From contig JAACJK010000170.1 in assembly GCA_013368325.1 (NCBI GenBank), forward strand, positions 186,001 to 250,000: DNA of 64,000 nt. Reading direction: 5' to 3'. The position numbers were made by a program, and so were the translations under genes. Position 1 is the stretch's first letter; every line of letters starts with the position of its first letter. Source of the stretch: Ephemerocybe angulata. Taxonomy: Eukaryota > Basidiomycota > Agaricomycetes > Agaricales > Psathyrellaceae. Of the stretch, positions 55,203-64,000 are shown in pieces. The notes under the pieces were generated by a model. It saw only the letters and a list, made by a program, of their open reading frames with translations, had not been told where the DNA came from and did not search any database.

Positions 55203-55783
55203 AGCGACGGTGGTTCAAGGCAAGTTCAAGGAGTGTCGAGCGAAGCGTTTCCGCCAAGTTGTACTTACATCGCCGCCTTTTAAGTCCCCACTGCCAGAGG
55301 AGGGTTCATGGTTGATGCACAAGTTGGGCCTTGCGATATGGCACACGATCGGTTACATATTTGGCTCCGCTCGGCAATTGTTCGGCTGCCCTGATTTTCA
55401 ACCCCATGAGTCATCGTCTTAAATTGATTACCGGGAACGGGCGCTTGTTTTACAGACCGGGCACCTACGCATGCTTTCCTCGCTGACAATCCTAACGCAA
55501 ACGGCTCTGTATTATATTGAGTGTATCCATGGGCCGCGATGGTGAGTGGCAGAACTTACCATGGCTGACTCGCCTTACGATCGGGGCGGCACATTTTTGG
55601 GGAGTTGAATTGCAGCCAATACCACGATTTTTCATGCCATGACTCGTCTAACGATCGACGCGGCAAATCTCTCAGGAGCGACTCTTTCCATCTATAAAAG
55701 CGCACCCGCTCACAGGTGTCGATTTTCATCCTAACCTTCCTATCTTCTGCCACTTGCCCAAGATATCGCCCCGTAAAACGACT
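55203..55783 (+). promoter_or_regulatory. Divergent promoter; TATA box of the 55784 gene
   Basis: TATAAAA at 55693-55699, 85 bp before ATG 55784. The rest is unremarkable. Confidence 0.5.
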
Positions 55784-58700
55784 ATGTCTGCCAATCGCTC
55801 TCGTTCTCTTTCCACCTCATCAAGGTAAGTGTCTAGTCAGAAACTTGGCCCGCTGTGTGGACTTACACTGTTTCTTATAGGTCTAATGACGACCAGGATC
55901 CGCAGCGCCGATCGCCCGAAAGACGTGAAAGTCGTTCTCGTCGTTACTCAATCGAGGGCACTGAAGGTCGCCAGCGTATCAAAAAATGGCTCGAATCCAA
56001 GCAAAGGCGCGAAGGGGACGAAGAATTCTCCATTGTGACTTCTGGAGATGAAATGTGAGTACCGTTCCGCCTCATGGTACGTTCTGACTTACAACTGCTT
56101 TGTAGCCCCCAAGAGGATCCAGATGACCCTTCGTACCGAGGCAGGGCACCGGTCCGATCCCGAATTGCCACCGTTCAGGCGATGCGTGATGGGACTTCCC
56201 CGGCTCAAGTCCGACGGTCTGCCAGGTCAGTCCCGAACGTTATCCCACCACATCCTTCTCTCACCTTCCACCACAGGCTCGCCGTATCTTGCGATTCAGT
56301 CGAGCGTAACCGCCCGTTTGAATCTGAAGAGGGCGATAAGATTGACCAGGATGGCGCCCACTCTGAGGGACGTCCTCTCCCCGACCCAGGCACCACCCCG
56401 CCGCCCCAGTCTTCACTCCTTCGCACCCCTTCAAGGTATGGTCTTCCTTGGACGATCAAATGACCCGTTTTACTTATATCCGGTTGAATAGGTCTAAACA
56501 CACTAGGCGTTCCAAATCAGCGGCCGTGGTGTCGTCAGACAGTGACGAATACCTACCCAATCCGTCCTCGTCCTCGAAGCGAAAGAAAGGGCTGAGTCCG
56601 TCTAGTGACAAGAGGTGAGTATACAACCTTCATATGAAACCTATTCACCTTTGACGCCGTGTTCCCAGAACCAAAAAGCCTCGTCACCATGCCAGGCGCT
56701 CACCTACTCCCGTTCTCTCAACGGATGTCGAGTAAGTCTTGGAATTGGCTGAGCGATGTTCAACCACACTTACGAGTACCTTCCTTAGCCTCCCATCTAT
56801 GGCCGACATCATCACCGATGCCATAACTTCCAGGAAACGCAAGCAGTCGTCCCAAGCCGACCTCGCCAGGCTGCACTACTCCACGAACAGCGCAGACCGC
56901 CTCTCTTTGTTCGTCGATGACGAAGCTGTGGAAGAGGATGACAATCCAGTTAGCTGTGAAGATGAGAAGATGAAAGATCTGGACGAGTACGACTATGAGG
57001 ATTCTTTCATGTGAGTAGTACTCTTTCTACTGGTGACCGAATTGCCCTGACGTACTGCTCCCAGTGACGATGATAGGATTGTCGATTCCGACGATTCCAC
57101 CCGCCACCGCGCCAATGGACGACGAGACCGCTATCGCAGTCCGTCTATCCATCACCGCCCTTCTGCCAATCACCGACGCACATCTCCTTGTCGCCACGAA
57201 TACCGTTCCAATGTGGAAGAAGACACCAGTCGTTACCGTCGCACCCGCCCTTCCCATCGCGACCGAGAAGGAGACTCCCGATATCGTCGCTCCGACGAAC
57301 GCCGCCAACGCCATCGCTACCCAGAAGACCGTCAGCGATACCTCTCCGCTGATGACTCGGCCGAAGAAGTCAGAAACCATCGCTCCCACCGTGAGCGTGG
57401 TCATCGCCAAGACAGAAAAAACCATCGTTCCTATCGCCACCGCTCATCTTCCATAGAGCCAGAAGTTGAAAGGCGAGACCGTCGTACCTCTGTTCGACGC
57501 CAACGGGACCCCTCCTCCTCTGACCGTGATGGAGTTCACCCTTCTTCCTCTCGTCGACATGAACTTCAACGTCGCCGGTCTCCGGTACGCAGCAGAGAAG
57601 AGCCTCCTCGCCAGAACCTTGGATATCATTCCCAGGAGAAGTCGACCACGAAGAAGAAGCTTCCGGGCAAGGCTCGCCATCGGTCCCCCTCTTCCGATCC
57701 CGTTGAAATCGTGCGTTCGATTCCCCGACGTTCGAAGGAATCGTCCCAGAGAAGCGCTTCACCAAGGACAAGTCTCCGACACCGAAAAGGCAGTCTACCT
57801 TAACTCTACGTGGGCGTAGACCGGTCATTAAAGGGTAAGTTCTACTCTCTTCTACGATATATGCTCATGACTGACTTGATTAGATTGGTCTACGAAATTA
57901 CGTCTGGAAGCTCAAGCGAGAACGAGTGAGTATCTACCATCGTTTGGACTGCTTTTTGCTAATAGTTTCTTTCAGGAGTCGTTTGAATCAACGTCAACCA
58001 AAACCTGTCGCCTCAAATGCCCGTCAACCTAAACCTGACGCTTCAAAGCCCCAAGCTCGTGAGAAGACGAGCGAGAGGCTCCGCACCCCGTCTCCTCGTG
58101 TCTCTAACGTAGAATCGAAGGCGCCCACGAGGCCCCGACCTCGTCCTCTTCCCGTCAAAAAGCCTAAGGTCCTGGACAGCGCAGACAAGACCGAAACGAA
58201 GCCTAAAGGCAGGACGAACAGGGAGCGCTCTCCGCACCCCGTCAAGGGAGCTACTGATGCTGAGATGACCAAGGATGAGTGAGTACATACCCTACTGTTC
58301 GTGACGCTTTTCAGCTCAACTACGATGATTCGCAGTCAAATCACTGCCTCTGAACGCACCAAGGTGGATAAGACCGACGCGAAGGGCAACGGCAAGGCGA
58401 AGATGGAGACTCCACCGCCGAACGATGCAGGCCGTGGGGATGATGCTGAGATGAGCAACGATGAGTGAGTACCCTACTTCTCGTGACGGTTTCAACTCAC
58501 TCACGATGATTCGCAGACCCACCAAGGTGGATAAGAATGATGCGAAGGGCAAGGGGAAGGCGAGGATGGAACGTAGTCCAACCCCACCACCGACCGGCGC
58601 AGGACGTGATGATAGACGTAGTGATGCTGAGTTAGACGACGACGCGTGAGTACATACTCTAGCTTTAGTGGCATGTCCCAACTCACCGACGATATCCACA

Positions 58701-60126
58701 GTGAGCTCTCCCCGTACGAACGCGCCGAAATGAAGAAAGCAATGGCGGAGAGTCGTAAAGAAGCTTTACTCGCCCAAGATCGCAGTCCTGGTGAATCAAG
58801 TCGTAATCAGCTTCCCGCCAGCGACATTGCTTCGACTCCGGCAAATCGCGACGCTCAAGTCACTAACTCGGCCGGCCAAAACACTACAGCTGGCCTAACT
58901 ATGGGAGAACTCATCTCTCAGGTCACTGCCACGTCGAGTCAAAATGCTTCGTCTTCCTCCTCCAGCAACGGTCCGGCTCCGTCGACTTCAGGTTATGTGG
59001 ACGATGAGAACACCGTTCGTTACTGCCATGACCTCCCCGGCGTTGACGAAACGTTCGACCTCAAGATCCAAGATCCTGTTCTTGCCAAAGTATATCCTTC
59101 CCTACCGAATTTGCAGTGAGTACCGTCATCTCTATCGCTCTACATGCTCTCAATCGTAACTATTTAGACGAGGTCTGTTAAATGCTTGGGGTGAGGCTGA
59201 AGGGAAGGGGAATATCAACTTCTCCGCTTGGGCAGATTGGATCCCACACATGAATGCTACGTACGTCGCCTCCTTCCTATCGTTGAGCTGACGCTGACCT
59301 CATTCTAGGAACGCTCTGCGCGCCGTGAACTTCACCGAAGAACAGACGTTCCGTAACCCTGCATAAGCATCCCCCGTCGACGTTGCCATGCGCAACAACT
59401 CGGTTGGCAACAACGAGCGCTTCAACTTCTACTGCGCTACGAATCCTCCAGTCCCGCTTATCGCCACCAGTTGTGGGTGGCTTGATCGATCCCAGTTGGT
59501 TGCCGCCAGCAATATCGGCGTCCGACAGAAGTACATCACCTTCATCCCTCATACTCAGGAGTGGGAGCGGACCATCGGATTCATTGCCACCGCCTCTGGA
59601 CAGTTCAACCTCCACGGTCAATACAATCGCAACGCTTTGCAGGTCTCCACACGCGCGAATGTCAACCGTGCTCCTGGTAACAGCCCTGGAGGTAAGTCCA
59701 TTCTTGCGTTTGAACGACTATGATATTGACAGCAGAGTAGCCTCTTCGCAATCTAAAACCAGCACTCCTAAGCGCACTGCCCCCGCCAACATGTTTAACT
59801 CGAAGAGCGCAGGCTCGAGTCGAGCGGCCGCCGATCAGTTCTCCCTTGCTCCTGATGCCACTGGTGAGATTTTCCAGTGTCACTATGCACTATAACATAC
59901 TCACGGCGATACAGTTCCCGTATACGATGCTCGCTGTGCTGGTGATATTGACTTCCACGTCGCCTTGCCCAATCTCGCTCATGCCTTCCCGATTTATACG
60001 GGGGGAGAGATTCCATACGGATCCTTTATTATGGTGGGTTACACTATGACGATCTATCGAGCGAACAACGGCAACATGACTCTGGGATGTAACCTCCAGT
60101 GGGTCATCATCATCGGTAGTCCTTGA
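55784..60126 (+). pseudogene. 17-exon Arg/Ser-rich gene with broken frame
   Basis: Exons: 55784-55824, 55881-56054, 56106-56225, 56277-56435, 56492-56614, 56669-56731, 56789-57010, 57065-57834, 57894-57925, 57976-58278, 58336-58464, 58517-58645, 58702-59115, 59168-59260, 59309-59691, 59738-59863, 59915-60126. The first two thirds are disordered and charged: SR/RD-rich runs in exon 8 ('RRDRYRSPSIHHRPS', 'RREELQ'-like blocks) and Lys/Pro-rich exons. A globular C-terminal part carries 'NINFSAWADWIPHMN', 'YITFIPHTQEWERTIGFI', and 'GGEIPYGSFIMVGYTMTIYR...LQWVIIIG'. Two defects: exon 8 (770 nt) needs a one-base frame change near 57710, and exon 15 holds TAA at 59364-59366 in an otherwise continuous frame. 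I know similar C-terminal domains only from unnamed agaricomycete proteins; function unknown. Confidence 0.65.
58279..58645 (+). repeat. Tandem duplication of an intron-exon unit
   Basis: Units 58279-58464 and 58465-58645 share the intron ('gtgagtac...ctcgtgacg', ending 'cgatgattcgcag') and an exon coding 'TKVDK-DAKG-GKA-ME' plus a Pro-rich piece and 'DAE'. Confidence 0.8.
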
Positions 60127-60529
60127 ATTCAAAAGCTGTCGACTTGTTACTATGTTTTCTTATTCTCTTAGCTGTCATCTTCCATTCGCCACATTGAAAG
60201 CTGGACTTTCTACTTCTACTCATTTACGCTAGGTAGCAGCTCTCTTACCTATTGTACCACCTAGCTTAATGTGAATGTGTCGTGGCGTTATACTGCCGTG
60301 CTTGAGATGGAAAGAAGTCAATTGTTCCAGTACCGAGGTACGTGCCTTTGTGTTCGAGTCTCAACAAGTTGGAGAGCCAAGCCAGCCGTGTACCCCACTC
60401 TCCTTTAGGAAGGAGTCTCCTATTTCAGCCACCTTCACCCCTACCAAGTCTCATTGTGTTTCGCCTCTTTCCCCTCATCTCTCGCCCTTTCCATGCTTCT
60501 CCTCTTATTTTCGCCACACGTTCCCCGGC
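60127..60529. other. Intergenic, nothing recognised
   Basis: Pyrimidine-rich flank before the next gene; no clear TATA box. Confidence 0.5.
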
Positions 60530-61490
60530 ATGCATCGCCCAGTTCAAAATCACTCCCTCTGCCGTGCACGATTCGACCGGACTGTCTTTCACTCTCGCCG
60601 CCACCGACCTCCTACTAATCGCCAAACCCATTCCTCAACTAATGAACATGACCGAGCACAGCTGACTGAACTACGTAGACCCCGTTCTCAACCTGATAAC
60701 CCTGCGCGATTGTACGGCTCAGAATCTTCCAATAGCCAACAAGATACTTGCAAGTACGTTGTCTACGCTTGCTCATCCTTCCTGTTCACTTATACTCTCA
60801 CCAGCGTTCGATCTCCTTCTTCCAATGCTTCATCGAACAGCTCTTCTGAGATTACCTCCGATCTTCCTCGCAATCCCGACGCTCGATCCTGGGGTGCAAC
60901 GGCTACAGCATCTGCCAGTTCTTCTCCGTCTGATAGTCCTCCGCCATTGGTAGAAATGACACCCCCTCCTTCTCCAAACCCTCTCCTACGCCCGGTCTTT
61001 CGCAGCGACTTAAATCTGAGCCCCAACACGTTCGGTTTCACCCTCTTTCGTTCTCACCACCTTACTCACCCTCTCTCTTAGCTATACTCACTGGATCCCG
61101 TGGTGCGACGCCCTGGGACCTCAAGAAGGGCAGGACGATTTGGAGCATAGGTGTGTCTCTTGTTTCGTAACTCTTACTCTGTCTTACAGTCTACAGACCG
61201 CCACCCTACTCTGCAGCCTCCCACTCGACGACCTGTGCCTCTCAGCCCGAGGCGACCTCTACTCCGAACGACGCAAATATTTGGTACATGTCTTCTTTCT
61301 CTTAACAATGAATACTAACCCGACAATCATGCGTTCAGGACACTACGCTTGCCCGACGGTGCTCACCTGGAAATACGTTATCAACCTACCCACTAACTAC
61401 ACTGCGTCCTTCATCTCAGAACCACGTTCTCCGGTTAGATCTCGACTGGGGACTGCACAGTATGTGAGAGTAGACGAACCTGGTGTTTAG
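60530..61490 (+). CDS. Hypothetical Ser/Pro-rich protein, multi-exon (model uncertain)
   Basis: From ATG 60530 the frame is Arg/His/Ser-rich ('RRHRPPTNRQTHSSTNEHDR', 'RRPRSQPDNPARLYGSESSN'). A likely intron at ~60751-60803 is followed by a Ser/Pro segment ('SSNASSNSSSEITSDLPRN', 'MTPPPSPNPLLRPVFRSD'). Further possible exons code 'GATPWDLKKGRTIWSI', 'VYRPPPYSAASHSTT', and 'GHYACPTVLTWKYVINLPTNYTASF', ending at 61490, but I could not make all joins agree in phase. Style and base use resemble the Arg/Ser-rich gene just upstream. No known domain. Confidence 0.4.
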
Positions 61491-61677
61491 TTCTTGTGTA
61501 GCCACCAACTTACCTGTTCCTTCAATGTGACTTCCGTTTTCAATACCTTTTCTCTGTCCAAAGCCGAAGCCGATAGACAGTATCATGACGGGAGTCCGCC
61601 ATATCTCCATACGCATCTCCGCTGAATGCAGCCAAGCAAGAAGGAGGAGCAAAAAGTTTATCTATTTAGTTATACAT

Positions 61678-62930
61678 CTACAATGTTGGAAGAGTACTGA
61701 AAAGAGCGCGTTCCGCAAGGGACACTCGTCCTAGGTTGTTACCGTGCATCCAGTGATCTGTTCCGTCGCAATAGACCTCAATCAAGGTTTCCGCAGTGAC
61801 GATATCACCAGCACTTAGCTCCAATTGACACCCCAATCGCCATTCAGTTTTCGGCCAAAACTGAGACGAAGATCGGAACATGTCGAACGGAAGGACGGCG
61901 GTAATGGGGTCGATGAGGGTCCTCGTGCGGTGCACGCATGTTTCCCCAACAACGTGAGGGCTTGTGTCAGACAGAGGCGGACAACCCTCAACAAACGAAA
62001 ATCCACGACGTATATACTTTTCTTGGTCTTGCTGTCGCCTGGGTTGCACAAGCACCATCTTGTCGGTGACATTTCGAACGCCTAGCAAACTCTGTTTTCA
62101 GTGCGCGAAAAGGAGGAGACTCAAGAATACACACCTATAGATCGCTCAGTGAGACTCGGATAGCAACTGTACACCGCATTGGCAGAGATGAAGTTCATGA
62201 CAAATGTTGAATGAGCTGAGAATACGGGTGCAAGGGGCGAAGAGGAAGTGGACACAATGACATGGATGATCGATCCTTTGACTGAGTGACGCAGTGTGCG
62301 AACGGCTTCAATGCAATTGTGGCCAGGCACGTCGTCGATGATGAGGGGGTGAACGGGTGTGTCGGGTACTGGGTCATAGCCTTTGGTGAATAGGAAAGAG
62401 CATATTTCGTCCGCCTCCTGATTCGGGCAGAAGAAATCCAAGTTATTTGGGATCAACCCTGTGGGATGAACCAGTTCCAGAGCCAGAGACCCCGAGATAA
62501 CAGTATTGGTTCTGTCAAGGATGAGGAGGACCGTATAGAGGGGGAGGTCGTAGGGTTCAATGAGGATGGTGAGGCGATGTCTTAGACATTTTAGAGCGTA
62601 CACCCGAAAGGGCAGTGATACATTGCAGAAAGATACCACATCGGACAGGGAGAGAAACCCAAAAACGTGGATCTTCAGTTCGTTCGGCAGCTTCAACCAC
62701 CCAGTGATGAACTGGTATTGACGACGTGTTTGGGCTTCGGGAATTCGATGCTCACTTGCTCCCTCATGGCAAGTGAGAGGGGCTACACTGTCAGACGTGT
62801 CGGAAGACGAAGAAGGGTCACTGTTTGGAATATAAGACAATCGCGCAGGCTTATCATCTCGAGACAATGTACCGTGAAGCATCGTGAGGGACCACCGGAG
62901 AACTATATCCGTGCGATTGGGTATGGACAT
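61678..62930 (-). CDS. F-box protein
   Basis: Two exons (62930-62133 and 62091-61678) give 1212 nt, 403 aa. After a Ser-rich N terminus, residues ~76-115 form an F-box: 'WLKLPNELKIHVFGFLSLSDVVSFCNVSLPFRVYALKCLRHRL'. The remainder includes 'ISGSLALELVHPTGLIPNNLDFFCPNQEADEICSFLFTKGY', a pattern frequent in agaricomycete F-box proteins, and probably forms the substrate-binding part. The donor is GTGTAT, chosen because it keeps the frame across 'ERSIGSLLGVRNVTDKM'. It probably acts in an SCF ubiquitin ligase; the substrate is unknown. Such F-box genes are strongly expanded in this fungal class. Confidence 0.82.
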
Positions 62931-63263
62931 CGAGTGGAGAAGTGGGACTAGACAGATGTATCAATGTGGTGGCTGCAATCAAAAGGATTGCGGGCGAACC
63001 GGGCGCGACAGGAGAAGTTGTTTTGGTCAGGCCGATGCATATTAACAGATGAGAAGCAAATGATGAAGAAAGAGGCAAACAGAAGCGATTATTTGAGAGG
63101 AGAGAACCGAATCATACTGAGACTTGAAGGAGGAGTAGAGGAGCGTTGAACCTAGAAAAGGGGCGAACACCCCGATCAATTGATTATATAATGCTTTGGT
63201 CTCGAAATTTGCTCTGCCTCCTCGCTTCATACCACCGCCGGCGCTCCTTTCATACCTACCTCA
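62931..63263. other. Divergent intergenic region
   Basis: Shared upstream region of the F-box gene and the gene leaving the window. 'attatataatg' near 63182 may be the TATA box for the latter. Confidence 0.5.
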
Positions 63264-64000
63264 ATGCCAGCGCTATTAAACCCACCTTCCGCGTTCTACG
63301 CGGCATCAACTGTGACCTCCGCCAGTATGGCGGCATCTATAGTGAGGTCGACGACCTCGTTAGGCGTCGCCTATCAGACCAGCTTTGATAGAACTCCTCG
63401 TTCGCGTGCTCTCATAGGGGGCGGACGCCGGAGCGGTACTGTAACCTTGCAAGAGCTTGAAGGAATCCTTGATCCTGAGGGGGAATTTTTGGATATCAAA
63501 CATGCAGAGTACGTTCTGAAGAGCTATCTCCCTATTACTAAGATCAATAGAGAAGCCGAACGACTGAGAGACAACCTCGTTTGCAAGCTGCCCCTCACAG
63601 TCCTCTGTCAGAAGTTGGGTGTACAGGAACTACGAGATCTGTGCCTGCTCCATGCCGATTTGCCCAAAGTGACTACTCGACATGTGCGGGACGCGGTCAT
63701 CGACCTTCTGCTGCGACACAAGTGCACAGAACAATGCGAGGTGTCCTACTCAGTTCTCGCACCTTTGACCTTGAAAGCCAGACCCAACGCATACGCAGGC
63801 TTATTGGAGATAGATTCGCCTGTATTTGCTGAGTGTATCAAAATCCTTCCTCACGAGGCCCTGCGTCCATTTCTAACAGAAGAACAAGTAGGTTCAACCC
63901 AGGTGGGCTTCAAGGTGAAGCGAGTGTTGCGGTCCGGTGCTGTAGCTATGGACCCTGGCGTCTTCACCCTCAAGAACATTCCCCTAACAATATTGGCGAA
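63264..64000 (+). CDS. Unknown protein, 3' end outside window (possible Helitron-associated)
   Basis: An open frame starts at ATG 63264 and stays open to the last base (245 codons, no stop, no intron needed). The N terminus is Ala/Ser/Thr-rich ('MPALLNPPSAFYAASTVTSA'), then helical: 'TLQELEGILDPEGEFLDIKHAEYVLKSYLPITKINREAERLRDNLVCKLPLTVLCQKLGVQELRDLCLLH', 'TTRHVRDAVIDLLLRHKCTEQCEV'. The 'LPLTVLCQKLGVQELRDLCLLHADLPKVTTRHVRDAVIDLL' part reads like a SAP-style helical pair. I recall similar N-terminal regions in agaricomycete proteins encoded near Helitron helicases, but this is memory only; the part beyond the window would decide. Confidence 0.6.
   Translation, partial: MPALLNPPSAFYAASTVTSASMAASIVRSTTSLGVAYQTSFDRTPRSRALIGGGRRSGTVTLQELEGILDPEGEFLDIKHAEYVLKSYLPITKINREAERLRDNLVCKLPLTVLCQKLGVQELRDLCLLHADLPKVTTRHVRDAVIDLLLRHKCTEQCEVSYSVLAPLTLKARPNAYAGLLEIDSPVFAECIKILPHEALRPFLTEEQVGSTQVGFKVKRVLRSGAVAMDPGVFTLKNIPLTILA

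Noticed and set aside
1..64000. CRISPR arrays, bacterial operons, riboswitches, rRNA genes
   Set aside because: None seen; introns, gene families and retroelements show a fungal nuclear genome.

Overview
This window is nuclear DNA from a filamentous basidiomycete, most likely an agaricomycete. The evidence is dense genes split by many 45-60 bp GT-AG introns, fungal-type families (CHK1 kinase, F-box proteins, CorA-like transporter, extended SDRs), a chromodomain Ty3/Gypsy element and a Tc1/mariner element, and RNA polymerase II TATA boxes instead of ribosome binding sites. Exon joins below were worked out by hand from splice signals and reading-frame continuity.

Layout. (1) 1-11.3 kb: a long direct repeat (1-2505 and 8787-11275), each copy with one intact gene for an acidic nucleolar-type protein, separated by about 6.3 kb without a convincing gene. 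(2) 12.3-33.8 kb: mostly single-copy genes: a hypothetical protein, a 3' fragment of an SDR gene, a 1184-aa F-box protein, a CorA-like transporter, a CHK1 kinase, an SDR reductase, three members of a small unrecognised family (here called 'DG family'; a fourth, frameshifted member lies at 18.6-19.0 kb), a RING protein and a Gln/Gly/acid-rich protein. (3) 33.8-36.8 kb: gene-poor. (4) 36.8-46 kb: tandem SDR genes, the third split by a 3.17 kb Tc1/mariner element, then a partial copy of the F-box gene. (5) 46.2-53.9 kb: an F-box/LRR-like pseudogene interrupted by a 6.77 kb chromovirus. (6) 54-64 kb: a hypothetical family protein, a 17-exon Arg/Ser-rich gene with a broken frame, a proline/serine-rich gene, an F-box gene, and an unknown gene that runs off the window.

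Most notable results. The SDR 5' half (exons 1-4, near 40.7-44.6 kb, + strand) and the SDR 3' half (exons 5-7, 13.5-14.1 kb, - strand) fit together exactly. They join to 1080 nt with correct phases, the same total as the intact neighbour at 38.5 kb, so a ~30.5 kb inversion with breakpoints in intron 4 is the simplest explanation. The Tc1/mariner element has perfect 20-bp terminal inverted repeats and a TA duplication, and removing it restores a 61-nt exon 3, the length seen in its siblings. The chromovirus shows signs of Tf1/sushi-type self-priming (9-nt complementarity between the PBS and the predicted transcript start) and a GGGTTTT slippery site at the gag stop. The DG family is the best candidate for an undescribed protein family.
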